From JBFMDU01 sp034431935 (lineage in GTDB: Bacteria; Chloroflexota; Dehalococcoidia; GIF9; JBFMDU01), in contig DAOUCU010000061.1 in assembly GCA_034431935.1 (NCBI GenBank), positions 1 to 30,603 on the forward strand: 30,603 bases of DNA, in the 5' to 3' direction. A program made the position numbers and the translations under genes. Shown one piece after another: positions 1 through 6,689 of the stretch. How positions within the stretch are numbered: position 1 is the stretch's first letter; every line of letters begins with the position of its first letter. The notes below the pieces were generated by a model. The model was not told the DNA's origin and made no database searches. It worked only from the letters and a program-made list of their open reading frames with translations.

Positions 1-36
1 CCCCGGCTGGTACAATACCGCGGCCTTCATCTTCAT
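1..36 (-). CDS. N-terminus of a zinc-type alcohol dehydrogenase (MDR family), runs off the window
   Basis: Only the first twelve codons are inside the window, reading MKMKAAVLYQPG. This is the usual opening strand of medium-chain zinc-dependent alcohol dehydrogenases (MKAAVLYxPG). A strong ribosome binding site AGGAGG lies at 44-49, seven bases before the ATG. A promoter-like pair lies further upstream at 82-110. These signals make it a real gene start and not a chance ATG. The catalytic and zinc-binding residues are out of view, so the substrate and even the exact subfamily (alcohol dehydrogenase or quinone oxidoreductase) cannot be judged. It is transcribed away from rplU. Confidence 0.6.
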   Translation of the reverse strand, partial: MKMKAAVLYQPG

Positions 37-81
37 GTCCGGCCTCCTGATAGAGCATTCTGCAGAATCAACCGCGGGCAG

Positions 82-110
82 ACTATACCATCCGCCTTAA
101 AACGGGTCAA
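82..110 (-). promoter_or_regulatory. Predicted sigma70 promoter of the alcohol-dehydrogenase-like gene
   Basis: On the - strand, TTGACC (105-110) and TATAGT (82-87) are separated by 17 bases, which gives a start point near 75 and a leader of about 40 bases with AGGAGG. Its -35 box is only 11 bases from the -35 box of the oppositely directed rplU promoter. Confidence 0.6.
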
Positions 111-121
111 TCAGGCCCGCC

Positions 122-151
122 TTGACACTCATCAAAGCCGGTTGCTATAAT
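122..151 (+). promoter_or_regulatory. Predicted sigma70 promoter of rplU-rpmA-rpmE
   Basis: A consensus TTGACA (122-127) and a consensus TATAAT (146-151) are separated by 18 bases. TG before the -10 makes it an extended -10 (TGCTATAAT). Transcription should begin near 158. Any rplU start at 122 would place the promoter inside the coding region, so that start is not credible. Confidence 0.8.
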
Positions 152-184
152 GCGCCTTTAGCGCTTTTAGCTTGGAGGGCTCTG

Positions 185-775
185 ATTTACGCGATTGTTG
201 AAAGCGGCGGCAAGCAGTATAAGGTTGCCCCGGGCCAGAAAGTAAAGGTCGACCTGCTCGGCGCTCCCCCCGGGAACCGGGTTGAGTTCAACCGTGTCCT
301 GTTCATCGCCGATGGAGAGAAGGCCCTCATTGGGCGTCCTTTGGTTGATGGTGCCAGGGTCATTGCCTCATGCCTGACTGAAGCCAAGGGTCGCAAAGTC
401 ATCGCCTTCAAGTACCATCGCAAGAACCGCTATCGCCGTAAACTCGGTCACCGTCAGCCGTATACCGAGCTGACCATACAGCGCATCCTCAAGCCCGGCG
501 AGGTCGAACCCGAGAGTCCGGTCGAACCCGGGCCGAAGCGCAAGGAAGCACCCGAGGCACCCGTTCCCACCCCGGAAGTGAAGGCCGAGAAGCCAAAAGC
601 CAAAGCCACCGCCAAAAAGGCGGTGCTGAAGGCCAAGGCCAAGGCAGTCCCCGAAGCCGATGAGGCGGAAAAGAAAGCTGTAAAGCCCAAGGCCGCTACC
701 AAAAAGGCCGCGGCTGAAGCGCCAAAACCAAAGACCACCCGTAAAAAGACCAGCCCCAAAGCTGAGGAGAAGTAA
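185..775 (+). CDS. rplU: 50S ribosomal protein L21 with a long Lys/Ala/Pro-rich C-terminal tail
   Basis: Ribosomal protein L21 binds 23S rRNA in the large subunit. The L21 signature MYAIVESGGKQYKV at the N-terminus and the KYHRKNRYRRKLGHRQPYTE block near residues 76-95 identify it. The family is normally about 103 residues; here roughly 90 extra residues follow, dominated by K, A, P and E in histone-H1-like runs. The start is unusual. The frame has no ATG, GTG or TTG between the promoter and the conserved first residues. The ribosome binding site GGAGGG (174-179) lies five bases before ATT at 185, which matches the family start MYAIV. CTG at 182 is the alternative but sits only two bases after that site. 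rpmA follows after two bases, so the genes are co-transcribed. Confidence 0.93.
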   Translation: MYAIVESGGKQYKVAPGQKVKVDLLGAPPGNRVEFNRVLFIADGEKALIGRPLVDGARVIASCLTEAKGRKVIAFKYHRKNRYRRKLGHRQPYTELTIQRILKPGEVEPESPVEPGPKRKEAPEAPVPTPEVKAEKPKAKATAKKAVLKAKAKAVPEADEAEKKAVKPKAATKKAAAEAPKPKTTRKKTSPKAEEK

Positions 776-777
776 CC

Positions 778-1038
778 ATGGCTCATAAGAAAGGCACCGG
801 AAGTGTAGCCGGCGGCCGCGACAGCAAGGGCAAGCGGCTTGGCACCAAGCGCCATACCGGTCAGCTGGTTAACGCCGGCACGATCATCGTCCGCCAGCGC
901 GGGACCCGGATCGAGCCCGGCCTCAACGTGGGCGTCGGTCGCGACCACACTCTCTACGCACTGGTCAGCGGCTCCGTAAAATTTGAGCCGGCCAACAAAA
1001 ATGGCAAGAAAAAAGTCTCCGTGGCGGCAGGTTCTTAA
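778..1038 (+). CDS. rpmA: 50S ribosomal protein L27
   Basis: L27 is a large-subunit protein whose N-terminus reaches toward the peptidyl transferase centre. The family opening MAHKKGTGS, the block GRDSKGKRLGTKR and the core VRQRGTRIEPG, DHTLYALVSG and VKFE are all present. At 86 residues it has the normal length. It begins directly with MAHKKG, so it lacks the short cleaved N-terminal extension known in Firmicutes. The ribosome binding site GAGGAG lies inside the last codons of rplU, and the stop codon overlaps the rpmE start by one base, which implies translational coupling. Confidence 0.97.
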   Translation: MAHKKGTGSVAGGRDSKGKRLGTKRHTGQLVNAGTIIVRQRGTRIEPGLNVGVGRDHTLYALVSGSVKFEPANKNGKKKVSVAAGS

Positions 1039-1244
1039 TGAAAGACAAGATTCATCCCAGGTATTACTCGGATGCCAAGGTCATCTGCTCCTGTGGCAAT
1101 ACTTTTACTACCGGCTCCACCAAGCAATTGCTGAGAGTCGAAGTCTGCAGTAAGTGCCACCCCTTCTTCACTGGTGAGCGCCGCATCGTTGACACCGCCG
1201 GCCGCGTTGAGCGATTCAAGAAACGCTACAAGATTCAGGGCTAG
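1038..1244 (+). CDS. rpmE: 50S ribosomal protein L31, zinc-binding type
   Basis: L31 is a large-subunit protein at the subunit bridge. The 68-residue product starts MKDKIHPRYY and carries CSCGNTF (residues 14-20) and VCSKCHPF (near 36-43). These give the four cysteines of the zinc-containing (C+) form, not the zinc-free YkgM/RpmE2 paralogue used in zinc starvation. The ATG shares one base with the rpmA stop. A rho-independent terminator follows within about 25 bases, so this is the last gene of the ribosomal operon. Confidence 0.96.
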   Translation: MKDKIHPRYYSDAKVICSCGNTFTTGSTKQLLRVEVCSKCHPFFTGERRIVDTAGRVERFKKRYKIQG

Positions 1245-1267
1245 CCCGGGGAATACAGAAGACCAGC

Positions 1268-1298
1268 AAGGAGCGGCTCTGTCCGCTCCTTCTTTATT
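1268..1298 (+). terminator. Rho-independent terminator after rpmE
   Basis: A perfect 9-bp stem AAGGAGCGG (1268-1276) pairs with CCGCTCCTT (1283-1291) around a six-base loop. A T-rich run (CTTTATTT) follows. It separates the ribosomal operon from the DUF1385 gene. Confidence 0.85.
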
Positions 1299-1321
1299 TC
1301 GGAGATAGCAAGAGGGCTATA

Positions 1322-1412
1322 TCCTCTTGAACTCACTTAACGGGGACAAATGGTCACACCTCCGGCGTAGAAGATGACCGTCCTCCTTGAACTCACTTAA
1401 CGGGGACAAATG
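1322..1412 (+). repeat. Direct repeat pair that duplicates a start-site sequence
   Basis: The segment at 1327-1352 recurs without a mismatch at 1387-1412, exactly 60 bases apart. Including flanking TCCTC/TCCTCC, the copies span 1322-1352 and 1381-1412. Each contains CTTAACGGGGACAAATG. The ATG of the second copy is the start of the DUF1385 gene and its GGGGA serves as the ribosome binding site. The first copy therefore supplies a decoy ribosome binding site and ATG. Confidence 0.85.
1350..1370 (+). other. Possible seven-codon upstream ORF (MVTPPA)
   Basis: The first copy of the direct repeat carries GGGGACAAATG with the same spacing as the real start at 1410. It would be read as ATG GTC ACA CCT CCG GCG TAG. 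It ends 39 bases before the DUF1385 start. Whether it is translated cannot be told; it may be only a by-product of the duplication. Confidence 0.25.
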
Positions 1413-2294
1413 TCTCAAAAACCCTTCTATTATGGCGGACAGGCAGTTATCGAAGGCGTAATGATGCGCGGCAGGCGTTTCATGGCCGTGGCCGTCCGCC
1501 GCCCCGGCGGCGACATCAAGCTCAATGTCAAACCGCTGGCCTCTCTCTACCGGGGCCGCTTGCGCCAGATGCCATTGATACGGGGCATAATCGTCATGAT
1601 TGAAAGCCTGGTAATAGGCACCCAGGTACTTTTCGATTCCGCCCAAGTCGCCCTTGAAGAAGAGAATGAAAAAACGCCCACATGGTACCTCTGGCTGGCT
1701 GTCGGAGCCGGCATTATCCTCGCCATAGCCGCCTTCTTCATCCTGCCCATGCTGCTGACGCGGTACCTCGTATATCCTTATGTCCCGTCGAATGTTTTGG
1801 CCGCCATGATTGAGGGCATCATCCGGGTCGCTTTCTTTATCGGCTACCTCGCCGTCATCAGCCGGATGAAGGACATCCGCCGCGTCTTCGCCTACCACGG
1901 AGCCGAGCACAAGACGGTAAACGCCTACGAGGAGGGCATACCGCTGGAGGTCGGCGCCATCCAGAAGTTTTCCACTGCCCACATTCGCTGTGGCACTAGC
2001 TTCATCCTCAATGTCCTTATTATTGCCATCATCGTCTTCGCCCTTATCGGCCAGCCCTCGGTGGGCACGGCTATCCTCTGGCGCATCATTCTGATACCGG
2101 TCATCGCCGCCCTGAGTTATGAGCTGACGCGCTTCGGCGGCGGCCACAGTCACAACAAAGCAGTCCGGGCGGTACTTACCCCGGGTATGTGGCTCCAGTC
2201 GATGACGACGCGCCAGCCCGATGACAGACAGCTGGAGGTGGCTATCGCGGCCCTGCGGGCGGTTATCGAGGCCGACAGGCAGGGCTCTGACTAG
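1410..2294 (+). CDS. DUF1385 membrane protein
   Basis: This protein of unknown function begins with the family hallmark YYGGQAVIEGVMMRG (residues 7-21). The 294 residues hold several hydrophobic segments: about 82-108 (TWYLWLAVGAGIILAIAAFF and on), 120-150, and two near 195-240. Between them lies the other conserved block AYHGAEHKTVNAYE (near residues 162-175), rich in His and Glu and suggestive of a metal or polar site. The family occurs across Gram-positive bacteria and Chloroflexi, often near rpmE and prfA, which fits its place just after rpmE. The start was chosen at 1410 because the conserved N-terminus begins there and a GGGGA site precedes it. Its stop codon overlaps the hisI stop on the other strand. 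Confidence 0.88.
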   Translation: MSQKPFYYGGQAVIEGVMMRGRRFMAVAVRRPGGDIKLNVKPLASLYRGRLRQMPLIRGIIVMIESLVIGTQVLFDSAQVALEEENEKTPTWYLWLAVGAGIILAIAAFFILPMLLTRYLVYPYVPSNVLAAMIEGIIRVAFFIGYLAVISRMKDIRRVFAYHGAEHKTVNAYEEGIPLEVGAIQKFSTAHIRCGTSFILNVLIIAIIVFALIGQPSVGTAILWRIILIPVIAALSYELTRFGGGHSHNKAVRAVLTPGMWLQSMTTRQPDDRQLEVAIAALRAVIEADRQGSD

Positions 2295-2620
2295 ACCTTA
2301 TCCTCAGCTTCCAGCGCCTGGAAGAAACAACTACGATTGCCGGTATGGCAGGTAGGGCCGGCAGGGTCCGCCTTGACCAGCAGGGCATCGCTGTCACAAT
2401 CCTTCACAATTGACCTCACCCGGAGGATATTCCCTGATGTTCCCCCCTTATGCCATAGCTCCTTGCGGCTCCGGCTCCAGAACCACACCTCGCCTGTCTC
2501 AACCGTCAGCCTGACGGACTCTTTGTTCATGTATCCGAGCATCAGCACATCGCCGGTCCTGTCGTCCTGGATAATGGCCGGGATCAAACCTTTATCATCA
2601 AATCTCAACATTGCTATCAC
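2291..2620 (-). CDS. hisI: Phosphoribosyl-AMP cyclohydrolase
   Basis: This is the third step of histidine synthesis, hydrolysing the adenine ring of phosphoribosyl-AMP. The 109-residue product has the RKELWHKGGTSGN block (near residues 52-64), the Mg-binding DCDSD motif and the zinc ligands in CHTGNRSCF. It is the stand-alone cyclohydrolase without the HisE pyrophosphohydrolase domain, so hisE must be elsewhere. An alternative ATG lies at residue 4. It is the last gene of hisA-hisF-hisI, about 70 bases after hisF, and its stop overlaps the DUF1385 stop within a shared CTAG. Confidence 0.95.
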   Translation of the reverse strand: MIAMLRFDDKGLIPAIIQDDRTGDVLMLGYMNKESVRLTVETGEVWFWSRSRKELWHKGGTSGNILRVRSIVKDCDSDALLVKADPAGPTCHTGNRSCFFQALEAEDKV

Positions 2621-2689
2621 TCATCCCGATTTTCTTACCCCAACTCGGGGCATCTACAATAAGTGAGGGACGCATCCTTGCACATAAGC

Positions 2690-3487
2690 CTACAGCCTTA
2701 TGGCCACTCCCTGTTTCGCAAGGTATTCCTTTGCCTGCCGTATCGTGTACTTCCCGTAGTGGAAAATGCTGGCCGCAAGCACCGCATCAGCCTTTCCTTC
2801 GACAACGGCATCATACAGATGCTTCAACGTTCCCGCTCCGCCGCTGGCAATAACCGGCACGTTGACCGCTTCCGATATCGTCCGCGTCAGCTCCAGGTCG
2901 TAGCCCGTCTGATGTCCATCGGCATCCATACTGGTCAGCAGAATCTCACCGGCCCCAAGCCTGACCGCCTCTTGGGCCCACCTGACGGCATCGATACCTG
3001 CCGGCTTGCGCCCGCCGTACAGATAAACTTCCCACTTCGAACCGACGTCGAGCCCCAGCTTTCCCCCCGTCTCTTTCGGGGCCTCCAACCGCTTGGCGTC
3101 AATCGCCACTACAATGCACTGAGAGCCGAACTTCTCGGCTCCCTCAGTTACAAGCAACGGCTCCCGTACCGCAGCCGTATTCAGCGATACTTTGTCGGCC
3201 CCGGCCTCGAGTATTCGGCGGATATCGGCCAGGCTTCTCAGTCCCCCACCGACGGTAAAAGGTATGAACACCTTCTCCGAGACCCGCCGCACCATGTCAA
3301 CCACGATATCGCGCGATTCCGACGAGGCGGTAATATCAAGGAACACCAGTTCGTCGGCACCCTCCCGGCTATAAAAAGCGCCAAGTTCCACCGGGTCCCC
3401 CGCGTCACGCAACTGGACAAAACTCACACCTTTCACCACGCGGCCGCCGGTCACATCAAGACACGGGATAATACGCTTGTTAAGCAT
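2690..3487 (-). CDS. hisF: Imidazole glycerol phosphate synthase, cyclase subunit
   Basis: HisF is a TIM-barrel enzyme that uses ammonia from HisH to close the imidazole ring and release AICAR. Starting at MLNKRIIPCLDV gives 265 residues and places the two catalytic aspartates exactly at D11 and D130 (AIDAKR), as in characterised enzymes. A longer in-frame start at 3514 would add nine residues not seen in the family. The chosen start has a GGGGA-type site and overlaps the hisA stop by eight bases. Phosphate-binding glycines (VGGGLRS and ASGGAG) are present. No hisH is in this window. Confidence 0.95.
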   Translation of the reverse strand: MLNKRIIPCLDVTGGRVVKGVSFVQLRDAGDPVELGAFYSREGADELVFLDITASSESRDIVVDMVRRVSEKVFIPFTVGGGLRSLADIRRILEAGADKVSLNTAAVREPLLVTEGAEKFGSQCIVVAIDAKRLEAPKETGGKLGLDVGSKWEVYLYGGRKPAGIDAVRWAQEAVRLGAGEILLTSMDADGHQTGYDLELTRTISEAVNVPVIASGGAGTLKHLYDAVVEGKADAVLAASIFHYGKYTIRQAKEYLAKQGVAIRL

Positions 3488-4202
3488 GGCAATTCCCCGC
3501 CGCCAGTGCCTCACGCAACTTCACATCGCCGGTATACAGTGCCCGGCCTATGATAACACCTTCGACGCCCAGCGACGCCAGCTTGCGTACATGAGCCACC
3601 GAGGCCACACCACCGGAAGCAATCACTGCCAGTTCTGCGCTCTTCACCAGGCGCCTGATAGCCTCAAAGTTCGGCCCGGTCAGGGTGCCATCGCGGCTGA
3701 TGTCGGTGTAAATGACCCGTTTAACGCCGATATCGGCCATCATCGCCGCCATCTGCCCGGCCCTGACCCTGCTAGCTTCACACCAACCGTGTGTGGACAC
3801 CCTGCCATTCCTGGCATCGATACCGACGACTATCGCCTCGTCATACCTGGCACAGAGATCCCTAACAAACGACGGGCTTTCCACCGCCGCCGTCCCCAAA
3901 ACCACCCGCTGGACACCCAGCGACAGCAACCTGGCCACGGTCTCGCGCGTGCGGATGCCGCCTCCAATTTGAACCGGCACCTCGACCGACCCGACAATGG
4001 CAGCAATCAGCTCAATATTCACCGGCCCACCCTTCATCGCCCCGTCCAGGTCAACCAGATGCAGTCTCGGGGCACCTTCGGATGCCCACCTAAGGGCAAC
4101 CTGCACGGGGTCCTCGGAGTAGACTGTCTCCCGTGCATAGTCGCCCTGATACAGGCGGACGCACTTACCATTTCTTATGTCAATAGCCGGTATCACTTCC
4201 AT
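3480..4202 (-). CDS. hisA: ProFAR isomerase (phosphoribosylformimino-AICAR-phosphate isomerase)
   Basis: This TIM-barrel isomerase carries out the fourth histidine step. It has 240 residues with D8 in VIPAIDIRNGKCVRL, D129 in GIDARNG, the phosphate loop QIGGGIR, and YTDISRDGTLTGPN, which carries the additional aspartate. These features distinguish it from the related HisF downstream. It is the first gene of the - strand his run. No Shine-Dalgarno sequence precedes the ATG, and an extended -10 lies only 10 bases upstream, so the message is predicted to be leaderless or to have a leader of two to four bases. Confidence 0.95.
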   Translation of the reverse strand: MEVIPAIDIRNGKCVRLYQGDYARETVYSEDPVQVALRWASEGAPRLHLVDLDGAMKGGPVNIELIAAIVGSVEVPVQIGGGIRTRETVARLLSLGVQRVVLGTAAVESPSFVRDLCARYDEAIVVGIDARNGRVSTHGWCEASRVRAGQMAAMMADIGVKRVIYTDISRDGTLTGPNFEAIRRLVKSAELAVIASGGVASVAHVRKLASLGVEGVIIGRALYTGDVKLREALAAGNCHA

Positions 4203-4212
4203 CGGAAAGACA

Positions 4213-4221
4213 ATTATACCA
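4213..4221 (-). promoter_or_regulatory. Extended -10 promoter of hisA-hisF-hisI
   Basis: TGGTATAAT reads on the - strand, with TATAAT at 4213-4218. The -35 region is poor (GAACTA at 17-base spacing). The last T is 10 bases from the hisA ATG, so transcription should begin almost at the start codon. Confidence 0.65.
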
Positions 4222-4247
4222 GCTTTCCCCCTACGTAGTTCACCGTA

Positions 4248-4276
4248 TTGACTTAACCTATACCCGATGTTAACAT
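4248..4276 (+). promoter_or_regulatory. Predicted promoter of hppA
   Basis: TTGACT (4248-4253), a 17-base spacer and TAACAT (4271-4276) lie about 45 bases before the hppA start. A long ribosome binding site GGAGGGAGG (4308-4316) precedes the ATG by four bases. The 118-base gap thus serves two divergent units, hppA and his. Confidence 0.6.
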
Positions 4277-4320
4277 CTCACATTTAGATTACCCGTGGAA
4301 CGAAACTGGAGGGAGGTATC

Positions 4321-6474
4321 ATGCCAGGATTATTCTGGATCGTACCCGCGGTCGGCATCATCACCGTTATATTCGCTGTCCTCTTGGCGAAGAACGTCCT
4401 CAGCAGACCGACCGGCACGCCCAAGATGAAAGAGATTGGCGACATCATCTTTCAAGGCGCCTGGGCGTTCCTCAAGAGGCAATACACTACTATCGCCATC
4501 TTCTCGCTGGTAATTGCTGTCATCATCGGCGTCCTGGTGGGCATGCTTGGCGGCACCGAAATCAAAGGCTTCAGCCCCTTTGAGATTGGCTGGCGGACTG
4601 CCGTTGCCTTCTTGGTCGGTGCACTCTGCTCCGGTGTTGCTGGCTTCATCGGCATGTACATCGCCGTCAAGTCCAATGTCCGCTGTGCCGCAGCCGCTCA
4701 AAGGAACCTGACCGAGGCCGTCACCGTGGCATTGCGCGGCGGCGCTGTCTCCGGTTTCCTCATCACCGCTCTAAGTCTCATTGGCGTCACCGTGATCTTC
4801 TTTGCTTATGGCGGCGCTTCCAACCCCGAGATTTCTCCGCACCTGATTGTCGGTTTCGGTTTCGGCGCTTCTTTCGTCGCCCTCTTCGCCCAGCTCGGCG
4901 GCGGTATCTACACCAAGGCCGCTGATGTCGGCGCCGACCTTGTCGGCAAAGTTGAGTCCGGCATCCCCGAGGATGACCCGCGCAACCCGGCCGTCATCGC
5001 TGACCTTGTCGGCGACAACGTCGGCGACTGCGCCGGTCGTGGCGCCGACCTCTTCGAGTCCACTGCCGCCGAAAATATCGGCGCCATGATACTTGGTATC
5101 ATGGCCTACCTGGCCACCCATAATGTCGCCTGGATCCTCTTCCCGCTCGTCGTCCGCGCCTTCGGCATGATTGCCAGTATGATCGGCATCATGATTGTGA
5201 GAGCCAGAGAGAACGAAAATGCCATGAATGCCCTTAACCGCGGGTACTATCTGGCCATCGGTCTCTCGGTCATCGGCCTTGGTATCACGGTATACTTCAT
5301 GCTCGGCAACTGGTGGCTGTTCGGGGCCGGTGTTATCGGTATCCTGGCCAGCTACGTCGTTGTCTTCATCACCCAGTACTACACCGAGTCACGCTACCAG
5401 CCGGTCAAAGACATCGCTCAGGCCTCCAAGACCGGTCCGGCCACCAACATCATCGCCGGCCTCTCGGTCGGTTTCGAGACCACGCTGGCTACCGCCTTCG
5501 TTATCGGCATCTCCCTCCTGCTTGCCTTCTGGATGGGCAACATGAGCGGCGTCCCCGGCGCCGGTGCTTTTGGCACCGCCGTCGCCACCATGGGCATGCT
5601 TATGACCTGCCCCTACGTACTCTCAATGGACACCTTCGGCCCGATAACCGACAACGCCAACGGTATCAACGAAATGGCCGGGGCCGGGCCCGAGGTACGC
5701 AAGATAACTGACCGCCTCGATGCTGTTGGCAACACCACCAAGGCCCTGACCAAGGGTTACGCCATGGTCTCGGCCGGCCTCGCCGCCTTTCTCCTGTTCC
5801 AGGCTTACCTTGACCGTGTCTCTTTCATCAAGTTCGGTGAGGTTGGCAAGTACCACGTCGTCAACATCGCCCAGATCGAAGTCTTTGTCGGCGCTCTGCT
5901 TGCGGTCATGCTTGTCTACCTTTTCAGCGCCTGGGCTATCAAGGCAGTTGGCAAGACTGCCCAGAAGATTATCGAGGAGGTCCGGCGCCAGTTCCGGGCC
6001 GACCCCGAAATCCTTAACCCGAAGGACCCCAAGAACCCCCACCGGCCGGACTACGGCAAGGCCGTTGACATCACCACCCGCGCCGGCCTGCGCGAAATGA
6101 TTGCTCCGGGACTTCTGCCGGTACTTGGTCCCGTCATTGTCGGAGTCGTCTTCCGCTTCATCCCCGGCTACGATGCGGCCATGGCCGTTGCCGCTATCCT
6201 GATGGTCGGCACCATTGGCGGCATCATGATGGCTTCATTTATGAACAACGGCGGCGGCGCCTGGGATAATGCCAAGAAGATGATCGAGGACGGTCAGCTC
6301 AAGGATGACAAGGGCAACGTCCTTGGCAAGAAGACCCCAACGCATGCCGCAGCCGTAGTCGGCGACACTGTCGGCGACCCGTTGAAGGACACCGCCGGCC
6401 CCTCGCTTCACGTCCTCGTCAAGCTGCTCAGCACCATAACATTGGTGATGTGCCCCCTCTTCGTCATTGTCTAA
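4321..6474 (+). CDS. hppA: Membrane-bound proton-pumping pyrophosphatase, K+-independent type
   Basis: This enzyme couples hydrolysis of pyrophosphate to ion pumping across the membrane. The 717-residue length and many hydrophobic segments fit the family. Substrate-site motifs are intact: the GGGIYTKAADVGADLVGKVE region (near residues 197-217), DNVGDCAGRGADLFES after it, and near the C-terminus GDTVGDPLKDTAGPS. In the diagnostic motif GNTTKA the variable residue is Lys (K474). Known K+-dependent enzymes have Ala there, so this one should not need K+ and should pump H+. It stands alone between its own promoter and terminator. It could reclaim the energy of biosynthetic pyrophosphate in an energy-limited anaerobe, which is an inference. 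Confidence 0.95.
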   Translation: MPGLFWIVPAVGIITVIFAVLLAKNVLSRPTGTPKMKEIGDIIFQGAWAFLKRQYTTIAIFSLVIAVIIGVLVGMLGGTEIKGFSPFEIGWRTAVAFLVGALCSGVAGFIGMYIAVKSNVRCAAAAQRNLTEAVTVALRGGAVSGFLITALSLIGVTVIFFAYGGASNPEISPHLIVGFGFGASFVALFAQLGGGIYTKAADVGADLVGKVESGIPEDDPRNPAVIADLVGDNVGDCAGRGADLFESTAAENIGAMILGIMAYLATHNVAWILFPLVVRAFGMIASMIGIMIVRARENENAMNALNRGYYLAIGLSVIGLGITVYFMLGNWWLFGAGVIGILASYVVVFITQYYTESRYQPVKDIAQASKTGPATNIIAGLSVGFETTLATAFVIGISLLLAFWMGNMSGVPGAGAFGTAVATMGMLMTCPYVLSMDTFGPITDNANGINEMAGAGPEVRKITDRLDAVGNTTKALTKGYAMVSAGLAAFLLFQAYLDRVSFIKFGEVGKYHVVNIAQIEVFVGALLAVMLVYLFSAWAIKAVGKTAQKIIEEVRRQFRADPEILNPKDPKNPHRPDYGKAVDITTRAGLREMIAPGLLPVLGPVIVGVVFRFIPGYDAAMAVAAILMVGTIGGIMMASFMNNGGGAWDNAKKMIEDGQLKDDKGNVLGKKTPTHAAAVVGDTVGDPLKDTAGPSLHVLVKLLSTITLVMCPLFVIV

Positions 6475-6491
6475 AGAGTCTACCGAGGCTC

Positions 6492-6538
6492 GCCAGGCCC
6501 CTCCCGCAATACCGGCGCGGAGGGGCCTGGTGCTTTAA
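6492..6538 (+). terminator. Rho-independent terminator after hppA
   Basis: A perfect 12-bp GC-rich stem, CCAGGCCCCTCC (6493-6504) with GGAGGGGCCTGG (6519-6530), encloses a 14-base loop and is followed by TGCTTTAATA. The T tract is short but the stem is very strong. Confidence 0.75.
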
Positions 6539-6633
6539 TAGCAATTTCCTTCCCGCCTCGTTCCCCTGTACGAGCAAATAGACCGCCTTTCTGGACGCGA
6601 TGCCCCCTTAGGACTAGCCCGTGTCCACGTCCC

Positions 6634-6683
6634 ATGAACCATCCGCACCTTTCAGGTATAATCTACCGACTGTCTTCTGACAG
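6634..6683 (+). promoter_or_regulatory. Predicted uvrA promoter and small leader hairpin
   Basis: A consensus TATAAT is at 6657-6662, with a weak -35 (ATGAAC, 6634-6639, 17 bases upstream). The predicted start is near 6669. The leader then holds CTGTC (6670-6674), TTCT and GACAG (6679-6683), a 5-bp stem directly at the 5' end. No Shine-Dalgarno sequence lies before the ATG at 6690. No recognisable LexA box was found. Confidence 0.5.
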
Positions 6684-6689
6684 CCAACC

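Noticed and set aside
122..184. Upstream extension of rplU from TTG at 122
   Set aside because: It contains both the -35 and -10 boxes and the ribosome binding site, and the extra residues are not part of the L21 family.
1317..2153. 278-codon open frame antisense to the DUF1385 gene
   Set aside because: It starts in the direct repeat and lacks a ribosome binding site; the + strand has a recognised family signature.
3488..3514. Nine-residue longer hisF
   Set aside because: The shorter start restores the family numbering of D11 and D130 and has its own ribosome binding site.
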